64,000 bases of DNA from Artemia franciscana (taxonomy: Eukaryota; Arthropoda; Branchiopoda; Anostraca; Artemiidae): NCBI RefSeq assembly GCF_032884065.1, contig NC_088879.1, positions 24,104,038 through 24,168,037 of the forward strand, read 5' to 3'. The position numbers were made by a program, and so were the translations under genes. Below the pieces are notes generated by a model that worked only from the letters and a program-made list of their open reading frames with translations, made no database searches and was not told where the DNA came from. This document shows, one piece after another, positions 1 to 12,927 of this stretch (within the stretch, counting starts at the first letter, position 1; each line of letters opens with the position of its first letter).

Positions 1-913
1 AGGCAGACGGTTTATAATGGTATGCACAAATACCTCGATGTCTGCCTGTAGCATCTCGTCCGTGTCAAAGAGGTGGAGCCGGGACAAGGTGTCAGGCAAT
101 GGAATATCGGAGCCAGGTGAGTAGCGGACAGTGAGGTTGTAAGGCTGAATTTGGATCATTAGTCTCTGTATCCTGGGAAGGCTACTGTGGAGTGGCTTTG
201 AGAGGATAGTTTCTACAGGCAGATGATCAGTTATTACATTGAATTTTCTGCCATATAGGAAGTGGTGGAAGTGCTTACATCCGTAACTATCGCGTAAAGC
301 TCTTTCTCTGACTGGGAGTAATTTTGCTCTGTTTTTTTTAGGGCTCTTGGTGCATATCCGAATATATTGTTGTTCGCTGAGTTCTCTGCTCCTAGGCCGT
401 GTTTTGAGGCATCAACTTTAAGCTGGATAGTTCTGCAGCTATGATCAAAGAATGCTAATCTATATATATCCAGGATACACTCACGATGGTTATTCTGTAG
501 GATGAAGGATCCTCCTTCAGTAAGTCTCTTAGGCGTTTGTTTTTGGATGATAGTTCGGGAATATATATTGAAATGAAGTTTAGCATTCCTAGCAGCGTCT
601 GTAGTTCTTCTTTTTTTTTTGTTCAGGCATTTCGTTAATGGCTTGTAGCTTTTCAGGATCCGGTTATGTGCCGTCTTTGCTAATCTCATGGCCAAAATAA
701 CTTACTTTTTTCAGTCCAAACTGGCATTTGATTTTGTTGAATTTTATCCCCAGTTTTCGGGCCCGCTGATTTCTGCCATCTATATGAGGAGATAATCAAC
801 TAGTATGCAAAGTCCTTTAAGGCCATCAAATGCCAGCTCCATTCTCTGCTGGAACACATCTTGTGCTGATATGAGGCCAAATGGGTATCTGTTCCAGCGG
901 TAACGTCCGTAGA
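1..913 (-). mobile_element. Ty3/gypsy LTR retrotransposon pol remnant (RT-RNase H)
   Basis: Read on the minus strand, this encodes the reverse transcriptase/RNase H part of a Ty3/gypsy-type polyprotein. At the 5' side (about 913-790) there is an RT palm block with a YPFGLISAQ-type motif followed by FQQRM. Next comes the RT-RNase H connection in the open frame 695-234, with LKVDASKHGLGA and TEQNYSQSEKELYAIV. Towards position 1 follow the RNase H/tether motifs VITDHLPVETI, LPRIQRLM and DTLSRL. These match the usual Metaviridae order. Stops and frame changes interrupt it at about 780-700 and 234, so it is dead. It runs off the left window edge, so an integrase and LTR may lie outside. It abuts an unrelated LINE remnant at about 914. 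Confidence 0.8.
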
Positions 914-1885
914 TTGTACTAAATGTTGCAAGGTAAGATGCTTTTTGTGACAGCTGTAGTATCCATTAAATCCCTTATAATTGAGATCACCAGAGGTGGA
1001 AAGTTTTTATCATACATAATCTCTTTTAACTTTTTGTGTTTTACATTTCCAAATGCATCTGTCCAAACAAATAGTGAAGCTATACCAACTTCACCCTCCT
1101 GAAAAGCATCTGTCATGTATGTTTCTATTCTGGCTATGCTGTCCATTGCACTATGACTCTTTCTATAACCTGTCTGAGACTGGGGTATTATTTGATTCAT
1201 CTTTACACACCATTCTAATCTCCTTAAAATCATTTGCTCAAATATTTCGCTCATTGTGGGGAAAACTAATAGATCTGTAAGATATAGGATCTTCTGATGG
1301 TTTTCCAGGTTTGAGCATTGGGTAAATAAGTGCAATTTTCCAGGGGGTAGGATATTTCCCTTCTCTCTATATATACGTTATTACATGCTTCCAGGAATTT
1401 AGCTCGAAAAATGTCAGGAGTTTCAATCAACCCCCCGATGTGTATCTTATCATATCCCGATGTTGAACTTAAGTTGCATCTTTCAATAGCTGTCTCTAAC
1501 TCAGATAATGAAAAATGTAACATTAACGACTTCCTATGTTGCGCTACGGAAGCAAGGACACATACAGGTGGATTTGGCAAAACAGTTTCTAAAGGTTTCT
1601 TCATGAATGTATTTGCAAAAATATCAGCTTTTAAAGAATCAGAAGTTACTAGTTGACCCTGGTGTTCTATTTCATATTTGCGATCGATCATCAGGTGTCA
1701 TTCTCTTACTCTTCATTTTCCTTACGTACTGGTGAATCTTAAATACTGCAGTGTGATGATCTACGTTAGTCGTAAATTTTTCCCTTGCCTCTCTTTTGGT
1801 CTGTAAACATGTTCTTTTCACTATTGCTGAGCTACGTTTATATTCAATTGCAGTGCTCATTGCATAATGTCAGACCTCCACATTT
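914..1885 (-). mobile_element. Jockey-like non-LTR retrotransposon RT remnant
   Basis: Three overlapping minus-strand open frames (1860-1672, 1691-1266, 1335-919) together read as the N-terminal half of a non-LTR reverse transcriptase. Visible motifs are SLSELETAIERCNLSSTSGYDK (the conserved 'AI..l....a.G.D.i' block, here shortened to SSTSGYDK) and FEQMILRRLEW followed by IPQSQTGYRKSHSAMD (the 'QfGFR..hst.d' block). The third frame, just upstream, carries a basic stretch before the RT. Frames shift at about 1670 and 1290, so it is inactive. The jockey/R1-like clade is inferred from motif style, not from a tree. The downstream palm with YADD is missing. Confidence 0.7.
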
Positions 1886-2595
1886 TCAAATATAATACCG
1901 AACGATGTACCTAAAAATCAAGCAAACATCCTGCAAGAAAACGCGTCTATCTTGCCTTTGGCGTCTGCTTTGCCGTCCAAGCCCGGCTCCAGCATGCATA
2001 CTGGGAGCTACAAAGTCCAGGCTTTAACGTAACTGCTAGTTCCTGTCAACACGCGTCTTGATTGACAGTCTTGGGTCGGTTTTCCCGTTGAATAATATGA
2101 ATCATGACGAGGTATATTCACTTTATATGAAAGCCAGTAATACTGTTTGCACCAGTTTTACCCTTGTTTCTTGTTAATATTACTAAGGGGTCATAGTTAA
2201 GCACTAGAGAAGTCATTGTTAAATAACATGTGCTTATGTATATATAGCTTTTTGCTACTTATTCTTCTTTGGTTATATAATGCTTGATGTGGTATAAGCC
2301 AAGAGAAGGACCTGTAGACCTATAGAAGAAAACCTGTTAAAAAAAGATGATTCTTTGTAATTTACATAATAATTATAGCTTTCTACATGCAGCCCTGCTC
2401 TACTTTAGCCCCAACCCTGCTAATATGGAAATCTATAGCTGAAATTACATATTTTCTATTGATTCTGCCAATCTATCCCTCAACCCTTGTACCTGTTAAT
2501 TGAGGCAACTGTGGCAAAACAAGAACTGGAAAAACAAGTAACAGGTGGCAGAAAACATTGGAAATATATAATTTGGGCTATATGTTTGCAAATTA
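1886..2595. other. Non-coding AT-rich DNA
   Basis: No ORF of note. A slightly GC-richer patch at 1930-2100 may be the 5' flank of the LINE remnant. The rest is AT-rich without recognisable structure. Confidence 0.5.
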
Positions 2596-3140
2596 GGCAT
2601 GATAGAGGTGAATTTCTTGTTGTTCATATTTTGATTTAAAAATAAAATGAATATACCACTTGATGCCTTTTTGTATGTTCTTTACAAATATAATAATTGC
2701 TTATTTTGCTAGTTCAAGTTTAAGCACTTTTTGACCTTACTTAACCTAACAAATTTTGGCAGTGAAAAACATACATTATTTTGTCAAAAATGACCAAAAA
2801 CACATACCTTAATTGAAAATTTGGCATCAAAGAAGAAGAAATACAGCATAATATTGTAAAATTTATTAATCCAACTTAATTGTGGAAAATCAGTGCTCAT
2901 AGATTATACAACATGTAAAAAATGGATTAATAATGAAACAGTAAGTTTGAGACCAATGTTTTAAGCTTTCTTATACCCAAAAACTATTTGAGTATACTTT
3001 GGTCATTTTCAAGAGCTCAAAAACTTGTACTTGAAGCACTTATTATGTTTGTAAAAAATAAAAAAGGGCATCAAGGAGTATGTTCACTTTATTTGTAAAT
3101 CAAACACATGAACAACAAAAAATTTACCAATTATTAGTAT
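2596..3140. repeat. Foldback (imperfect inverted repeat) element, copy 1
   Basis: The left arm (about 2600-2800) and right arm (about 3005-3135) are imperfect reverse complements. The clearest matched core contains CACTTGATGCC on the left and GGCATCAAG on the right, followed by TTGTTGTTCAT versus ATGAACAACAA. The loop is about 200 bp. A second element with the same core (CATCAAGTGAT) lies at 6730-7290, so this looks like a non-autonomous MITE/foldback family. No ORF and no clear target duplication were seen. Confidence 0.55.
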
Positions 3141-4444
3141 AGCTGCACAATTTTCCCCTGGGTATGTAGGCTTAGTGGAAGGTCACTTATACCTGATCAT
3201 GTCCCTAATGTTTTTACTTGGTTGAAAAAAAATCCAAAGAAAGTTCCTATTGAAAAGGAAAGAGATCAAAAGTGAGATTGAATTTGTCATAGCTTGGAGG
3301 TTTGTCCCTTCAGTCTTTTTAAAGAAAACAGATTCATAATTGAAGCTTTGTTCATTTCAATCTTAGGGATAATCTACATTTGTTACACTTAATTAAATGG
3401 TTGTAAAGGGATACTTTTATTTATTTGTCTTGTTTGTTTTCTACATAATTTTTTAATCTTTAAATTGATATACATTTCTTACAAATTAATTAGTCATATC
3501 ATAGTTCCACTTGCAAGTTTTGACCTACTTTGTAACCCTGGTCTCAAAATTGCATATAAATTTATTGGAGCTAGGAAACATAGAACTCCTCTCTGTTTAA
3601 AAGAAAATGGATGGACATAGGTAGGTTTTAATACACTAAAGTCCTAGGGCCATGGAAATTAAAAAAAAACAAACAATGAAGATTAACTTTAAAATTCTGG
3701 ACATGACATAAATATGACATTCACAAAGAAAAACCATTCACAAAATTTTACTTTTGTGCTCAGTTGCCAACCTGAGCAATTGCCCTAAATTTTTAAACCT
3801 TGCAAAACATTCACCAGCCAATTCTTATGACCTACACTGTTGTCTGTACATCAAAAATTCATGGAAAAGGAAGGACCACCTTACTGACATTTCTTCCTTT
3901 GTACTTATATTTAATGGGTTTAAAAGAAAGCTCCTATGGCTAAGTCAGAAGCCTAGTAAAGGACCAGGTAATCCTTTAGACAGGAAGTGCAATAGGAAGC
4001 TAGGGGCCAGTCATCCTATGCTTTTGCATGTCCTTCCTGCTTACTGACCCCAGATTTCTCTAGGTAACCTGTTAAGTTTGGGCCAATTCTGGCTGAACTT
4101 ACAGAGTTACATCACTGACCTTCGTCCCAAACCAAATAAACTGCTAATGCCAGAAATTAAACCTGTGCCCTTTGGATAAAGGATTCTCAACCTAGAGTGC
4201 CAGCCACTTAGGAAGGAATACAAATGTCACCAGAGAACAAAAATTATTTGGAAAAAAGAAAATATTGAAAAAAAAAAAAAAACTCAAGTCATAGTTGCTC
4301 ATTGCTGTCCCACAAACAATATGTATTTCATTAAGACAAATAAATTTTTAAACAGGTATCAACAAAACTCCATCAGGGATTGTATTTACTTAAGGTACAA
4401 TCAGCAATATTAATGCTTAGTTTTGTGATATTCTGGTTTTGAAA
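3141..4444. other. Non-coding stretch with one unsupported ORF
   Basis: AT-rich DNA. An open frame of 97 codons at 3754-4047 (plus) has no recognisable domain and no codon or splice support, so I do not call it a gene. Poly-A runs occur at 3660 and 4267. Confidence 0.4.
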
Positions 4445-4447
4445 TAA

Positions 4448-4728
4448 TAAAAAAAGAGAAATTATATGTTCTACTTGTTTTCCACAACCCCATTTGAGAA
4501 AAATCATTTGTAACAACAATATACCCATGGTTGGCTCAGAATCTCTCTAAAATTCTTTAAACAGAAGGAATTTAAAAAAAAATTATACTCATCAGCAAGA
4601 AAAATATTAACATAACTCTCTAAACTTGGCACTTTTTAAGACAATTTTTAGCAAAGCAAATGCAAAACTTTAATGGTGTCCTATGTCATCTAAAAAAAAA
4701 CAAACATTAAAATGTGTCAAATGAATTT
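4448..4728 (+). repeat. Source copy of a 280-bp segment duplicated at 12647-12927
   Basis: About 281 bases here reappear by eye without mismatch 8,199 bp downstream (12647-12927), wedged between two tandem copies of an RT-containing block. The match ends abruptly at 4728, at an AATTT microhomology. The segment is non-coding AT-rich DNA. The native context is this site, because the sequence continues smoothly on both sides. Confidence 0.85.
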
Positions 4729-5690
4729 TGATGTAAGATGCCTCTAATACTTTCAGTTGAATCTGTGAAATGAAGGGCCAGGTATTCCTTTACATTTTAT
4801 ACAATATATAAAAGAAAAACAGTTCAAATTTTTTCACAAAAGAAGAAGCTTGATGTAAAAAAATAAATATATTTTTAACAGAAAGCAACTGACATCAATG
4901 AAATCAAATAAAACAAAAATTCATGGAGAATAAATAATATAAGCCATATATTTAACCTATAATGAGGTGGCATAAAAGATTATTTTTAGAATTAGAAAAA
5001 AACAGTGTTATGACTTAAAGTTCTGCTCAATCAACAGGAGTTGTCTAAGGCCAGAATAATTAAGAACTAAGGCAAGAGAAAAAGAAACTGATAACCAAAA
5101 AAATAAGGCACCCAAAAATTTCAGGACCCTTTAGAGGGAAAAGAAGTAGAAGTAGGTACTTCAAAATACCTTCCTGGGAAATACTTTAGCCTGTAGACAC
5201 ATCCCTGAAAGTTTCATTTTCCTAGCCTAACCTCTTTCAAAGATAGCCAAAAGTAGCTAAAGTAAAATTTTACCCCTACTGTATCTTAAAAATCCAGTTT
5301 AAATAGCAGTCTCAACAAATATAGACTATATAAAAGGCTATAGGTATTGGCCTAATCATTCTAAATTTTTTCCAACTAATAATTATAGGATGGTTTAGAA
5401 ACTAGGCCTGTTTGATATAATAACATTTGACTAACTCACCAATGTGATAGCTGCCTCCCTAAGAATCAACCTTTTTAATAACAAAAAAACTTTTCTTCTG
5501 ACTCCTTATGAAGCTTAGCCTATGCAAGACAGGCCTAGAACACCAAAAACCCTTTAGATACTAAGGAATATGCATAATATTACTTACAGGTCACTGAAAA
5601 GCTAAGATTATTTCTATTATTTACAGTTTCCTTGTCTTTTCTCTAGACTTAACGATTTCACATGTTTATCCATTTAAAAAAATATATAGC
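4729..5690. other. Non-coding AT-rich DNA
   Basis: No ORF longer than background, no RNA gene and no recognised repeat. Short A-runs and homopolymers only. Confidence 0.4.
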
Positions 5691-5692
5691 AT

Positions 5693-5802
5693 TGACGTCA
5701 CAATCCTCAAATAATCTTTTTATTTGGGGGTTATAAAGTGCCAGCCCACGGACAAGTAATCTTGAGCGTTTGTGGGGATAATCCGACTAACGTCTGACGT
5801 CA
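5693..5802. promoter_or_regulatory. Two perfect CRE/ATF palindromes 102 bp apart
   Basis: TGACGTCA occurs at 5693-5700 and again at 5795-5802, in a CpG-containing island within otherwise very AT-rich sequence. Perfect 8-bp CRE sites bind CREB/ATF bZIP proteins in animals. No adjacent gene is visible, so function is speculative. The nearby repeats of AAGAAACGC (about 5812 and 5856) and GGACAAGTAA (5749 and 5844) suggest that the island is the end of a DNA transposon. Confidence 0.3.
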
Positions 5803-5880
5803 TATGTGTCTAAAGAAACGCTTGGATTAATCAGATTAATAATCGGACAAGTAAAGAAACGCACCCCTAGTGCTTATTTG

Positions 5881-6729
5881 CTTTTGCCCAAATTTCATTT
5901 TTTTCGCGAATTTTTAGCTATTTAGCCAATTTTCAAAGAACAGTCGTTTTGGAAAATGTTTGGTCAAATAAATTAGAATTCAAGCGAGAAATTTGAATAT
6001 TAAAAACATTTATTTTATAAATTTAAGAGAATATAGATCAACGTACATTTAAAGAGACAAGGGAAGTCTAAATAAAATTTTCTGAATTGCTAGGCTGATG
6101 GGTAAAATTCTAGTTTCACCACTTTGCACTATCTTGGAAAGGTGTCAGGTTAGGAAAATAAAACTCAGTAAGGAATCCAAGGCCACAAACATACTCTGGG
6201 AAGGTATTGCCAAGCTTCCATGTTAATCCTCTTTCAGTTTCTCAGTCTTAGATTTTTGCATTCTTCACAGGTCATAGGCTGGCTTTCGAAACTTTTAAAA
6301 AAATACATTTTGCCTTAATTCTGAGTTATCAGTTTCCTTTTCTCTGGTTTTAGGTCTAAAAATGCAATTCCTGTTCTTTTGATAGACTTTTAAGCCATAT
6401 CAATATTTTTATCAAAACTCATGAAATGTATTTGCATATCTTGAAACCTCATACATTAGGACTAAGCAAAATAGTGAAGCTGAGAACAGTTTTTATACTT
6501 TACATAAGCAGAAGATCTGTTTTGCAAGGTTTCAATTTCATAGCACAAAGGTTTTGAAGGTTGTCAAAGATTATTGCCCTCTATACAGAGAATAGAGGTG
6601 AAGAGAATAGAGACTTACTTTAGCCTTTATACCAATCCCCATGAGTTTCATTGTTTTACCTAGCATACCAACAGTGTTCTGAAATGTTTGATTTAATAAT
6701 TTAGTTGTAAATATATAGTCCACATGTTC
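5881..6729. other. Non-coding AT-rich DNA
   Basis: No coding potential or recognisable repeat apart from general similarity in style to the flanking DNA. Confidence 0.4.
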
Positions 6730-7290
6730 ATTTAATTTAGCTAGGAAGAAATTAAATAAATCACTTGATGCTTTTTTATGCTCTTGTCAAATTCAGTAGA
6801 TGCTTCTGGGGCAAATTTTGTTTTAAGCTAATAATGAGGCCCAAAAATACAGCTTATTGCCTTTCTTTAGCCTATAGTTTGTATAGCATACTATGTTTTA
6901 AATTTAAAAAATATTTTAAACTGATTAATCTAGCCTAGATATATGGTGATTAACAATGATGATTATGGTGATTAACAATTAACAATGGTGATTCTATGAT
7001 GCATTTTTTTAGTGGCTTCTGACTCTCCTATAAGTTTGATTTCAAAATAATGTAATGTTATTAAGGATAATGAATATAATTAATTACCATTCCTAAATCA
7101 GCTACAAACTACAATTTTTCTCACTTGGCTAGTTTTTTAGAAGCCCCTTTTAAACTTTTGGTTATTATGGGCTGTTTTTAGCCCCATTAAGAGCTTAAGA
7201 TATAATTTGCCCAAGAAGTAATCATCAAATTTGGAAAGAGCCTTAGAAAGGCATCAAGTGATGTATGCACTCTCTTACTAGCTAAATTAT
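6730..7290. repeat. Foldback element, copy 2
   Basis: The left arm (about 6725-6820) and right arm (about 7195-7290) are imperfect reverse complements. CACTTGATGC on the left pairs with GCATCAAGTG on the right, and CATTTAATTTAGCTAG pairs with CTAGCTAAATTATATG. The core is shared with the foldback at 2596-3140. The right arm runs directly into a (TA)n run. Confidence 0.55.
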
Positions 7291-7293
7291 ATG

Positions 7294-7296
<3 letters not shown>

Positions 7297-7387
<91 letters not shown>
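7297..7387. repeat. (AT)n microsatellite
   Basis: 91 bp of uninterrupted AT dinucleotides. It sits immediately beyond the 3' end of the minus-strand RTE-like element, and a second run sits at that element's other end. Confidence 0.98.
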
Positions 7388-9984
<2,597 letters not shown>

Positions 9985-10513
9985 TTAGAAACTTTGAACA
10001 ATACCTTTGTTCCACGATTTTATTAATAATTTTCCAGAAGCTGTAAGAAATAAGATGAGCCTTTACACTGATAAATCAAAGCTTTATCAGCTATGCAGAG
10101 TCATCAGTTACAAGAGCTTTTATGCAGAAGACATGTATTTGCTCTCACTTTGGGCCTGCAAATGGAAGCTTGAATTTAGTTTTCAAAAGTGCAAGTCAGT
10201 ACACTTTGGGAGGATGAATGTAAGGTGACAGTAGTTGGAATGGCTATTGATGAAGAATCAAAATTTAATAAACATGCACAAATGGCAGTTGCCAAAGTAA
10301 CCCAGACCATTGGTATAATCAAGCATACAGAACACAGTAGATCATCCAAAGTTATCATTAAATTTTATAGAGGTCTTGTGCAACCATTGTTAGAATTTAG
10401 AATGTGTGTTTCAACATCCCTGAACAAAAGTGATCAGTGGAAAATAAAACCATTACATAGACATGGAACAAAAGTTCATATTGGCTGTTATGCAGAAGAA
10501 GCTGTCATACCTG
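9985..10513 (+). mobile_element. CR1/jockey-like non-LTR RT C-terminal remnant
   Basis: Two overlapping plus-strand frames (10007-10228 and 10189-10518) read as the thumb/C-terminal region of a non-LTR RT. The first carries FINNFPEAVRNKMSLYTDKS (equivalent of 'NDLPe.v...l.lYADD', with YTDKS replacing the catalytic YADD) and CKWKLEFSFQKCKSVHFGR. The second carries IDEESKFNKHAQMAVAK and TQTIGIIKHT, then FYRGLVQPLLEF. The frameshift at about 10200 and the lost catalytic aspartates show an old dead copy. Family assignment is by motif resemblance. Confidence 0.8.
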
Positions 10514-10865
10514 GGTAATATATTTGTAAAAGAACACAAAAACCTATCTGGTCAATGAACCTTTCTTTTTAAGTCAATGAAAAATAAAGCAAAACTATGG
10601 CTCCAGATATAGAATGTATGTGGTTGGTTAAATTTTGGGTATGTGGCTGATCTCAAACATAAAACTAAAACCAAATATAAATGTACCTTGGTAATGTATT
10701 TGTAAAAGAACACAAAAACCTTTCTGGTTAATGGAGCTTTGTTTGAAGTCAATAAAAAATAAGGCAAAACTATGGCTCTAGATATGGAATGAATGTGGTT
10801 GGTCAAGTTTTGGGTGTGTGGCTGATCTCAAACATAAAACTAAAACCAAATATAAACATTAGAGG
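10514..10865 (+). repeat. 176-bp tandem repeat, two units
   Basis: The unit starting GGTAATATATTTGTAAAAG at 10514 recurs at 10690 (176 bp later) with roughly 90% identity by eye. Both units contain AACACAAAAACCT and CAAACATAAAACTAAAACC. A third, strongly diverged half unit follows (AATAAAGCCAAATTTTGGCT near 10945). Most of unit 2 is carried again at 12924-13090 as part of the larger duplication. Confidence 0.8.
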
Positions 10866-12628
10866 GTGTCTGTGCCCAGAGAACGTGTTAAATTTAATAT
10901 GCAGAAGCCTGAATGGTCATGGGATCTGGGTCTAAAATCAGTGAAAAATAAAGCCAAATTTTGGCTATAGATTTGGGTTTACTACAAACGACCATGTAGC
11001 AGTGTAGTATTTCAGGTTAAACAAGAAACTAAATTAGAGTATAAAAAGTATTTATGGTCTGCAAAATCTAAAATATGTAAATTCCCATCAAGTAATTTAG
11101 ATAGAAAAAAGTGGTAAATTCAGATAAAATTGATGACTCTTTGTCAACAAGTAGCCCAATTAGTCCTGCTGCTTGGTGCAAATATTATGACCAGATTTTT
11201 AACACTATAGACTATTTTGTTCATGCTACTTCTATGAGGCTTCTTATTTCTGCGCTTCCCATATCACTCTGCCACAACCAGATCCTCCCAGTTAATTTGA
11301 TTTAACTGGCACAAGCTATAAAGAAGCTTAAGTATAGCTCTATTGATTGTGATGGTATAAGTGCAAAACACCTAAATGTTGATTGTCCAGCTATAGTCCA
11401 ACATTTACAACTTCTGTTTCAAATGTGCTTATGCACCTCGGTTGTGCCTGAAAGTTTTTTGTGCGGAACAGTTACTTTGATCCTGAAAAAAGGAAAGATT
11501 CCAACTGAGTGTGCATCTTACAGGCCAATAACGGTTTCCTGCAATATAAGCAAAATTTTTGAGTATCTTCTCCTCCCATCAGTTAATTCTTTGGCATATT
11601 TTGGTGAAAATCAGATTGGGTTTTTAGCTGGGGTAGGTTGCCGGCAGGCCCATCAAATTTTGGCTAATGTTCTTACTGAGGCTACTAAAAAGGGATTTGA
11701 GTTACATTTATGTGCTTTGGATATCTCTAAAGCCTTTGAAACCATTACGCATTCCCAAGCTATCTTTTCCCTTTTTAGTCACAATATCAACATATCGTAA
11801 TTTTTCTTCTGAGATATTGGTATTCAAATTCCTTTTTACAGATCAAAACAGATATGAGGGTGTCAGATAATAAATTCCAGTATGTCATGGGATCCGGCAA
11901 GGTGCCCTATATTTTCAAACTTAGTATATCATCTGTCCTTTCTTCTACTTGCATCCTTAATTCTGTAAATATTTCTTATCTTGCCTATGCGGATGATATT
12001 CTTTTGGTCAGTAGGACTAAAAAAGGGCTTTCTTTGTCTGTTTCAACAGTAGCATCTAAACTTCATGTGATTGGATTTTCTCTTAATCTTTCAAAGTGTG
12101 AATATCTTTTATTTAATAGTAATATCACTACTCCTCTAATCTGTGGATCTTTTTCTATCCTGTCGGTTTCTTCATTTTGGTGGCTGGGAGTAAATGTTAG
12201 TAAAACTCTAAAATCCTTATGGACTCTCACCATTGCTGATTACAAGAAGAATATCCAATTAAGTTACTCTAAAATTGTTGCTAACCTAGGTAGATACAAT
12301 AGAAAGTCTCTTGCTAAATTATGTTTGATTTTTACAGATCATTTGGTTTTGTTTCTTTCTGGTATTTACCCTATTATTCATAAAAAAGATATCAGTTCAG
12401 TTTGTTCTTCTTATTTCCGTTTTTCCCGTTTTCTATTGTATCTGCCTCCATGGTACAGAAATAGGAACCTCATATCTATTTACAGTTTCCCAGATATTGG
12501 GTCAAAACTCACAAACCTTGCTGGCAAAATACCCCAGTCTACTTATAAGTATCTGGCCACCCACAGTGGCCTTACTCGTTTGCTTTAGTTTCTTGTTCTT
12601 TGTGTAGTGTTTGTTTTGTTTCTTTTAT
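10698..12628 (+). repeat. Tandem 1.93-kb duplication, copy 1
   Basis: Every position here corresponds to the position 2,226 bp further on (12924-14854) without visible insertions or deletions and with only scattered substitutions, such as 11479 T/C and 12065 T/C. The block holds an RT remnant. Its right end (12628) is cut short relative to copy 2, which continues into the element's true 3' end. Copy 1 therefore lacks the tail and is joined instead to the segment copied from 4448-4728. Confidence 0.9.
11111..12588 (+). pseudogene. Non-LTR reverse transcriptase remnant (copy 1)
   Basis: Plus-strand frames 11111-11305, 11423-11800 and 11854-12588 are consecutive pieces of one reverse transcriptase. 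Piece 2 has FLCGTVTLILKKGK and ASYRPITVSCNISKIFEYLL (the 'yRPIsll....Kl.E' block), ENQIGFLAGVGCRQAH (QfGFr block) and LCALDISKAFETI (the palm A motif with D..kAF). Piece 3 has SYLAYADDILLVS (catalytic YADD), then SLNLSKCEYLLF and the thumb FWWLGVNVSK. There is a stop after SHNINIS at 11800 and a frameshift before piece 3, where the 'GvrQG..lSP' region is distorted. The catalytic residues survive but the chain is broken. It belongs to an APE-type LINE; the clade is uncertain. Confidence 0.85.
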
Positions 12629-12646
12629 AAAAAAAGAAAAAAAAAA

Positions 12647-12927
12647 TAAAAAAAGAGAAATTATATGTTCTACTTGTTTTCCACAACCCCATTTGAGAAA
12701 AATCATTTGTAACAACAATATACCCATGGTTGGCTCAGAATCTCTCTAAAATTCTTTAAACAGAAGGAATTTAAAAAAAAATTATACTCATCAGCAAGAA
12801 AAATATTAACATAACTCTCTAAACTTGGCACTTTTTAAGACAATTTTTAGCAAAGCAAATGCAAAACTTTAATGGTGTCCTATGTCATCTAAAAAAAAAC
12901 AAACATTAAAATGTGTCAAATGAATTT
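12647..12927 (+). repeat. 280-bp insert copied from 4448-4728
   Basis: Identical by eye to 4448-4728, same orientation, 8,199 bp away. It bridges the end of duplication copy 1 and the start of copy 2. The left join is an A-rich stretch (12629-12646). The right join shows AATTT microhomology with the duplication's left edge. Confidence 0.9.

Noticed and set aside
3754-4047. 97-codon plus-strand ORF
   Set aside because: No domain, no splice or promoter context, and AT-rich surroundings. Length is within chance expectation for 64 kb in six frames.
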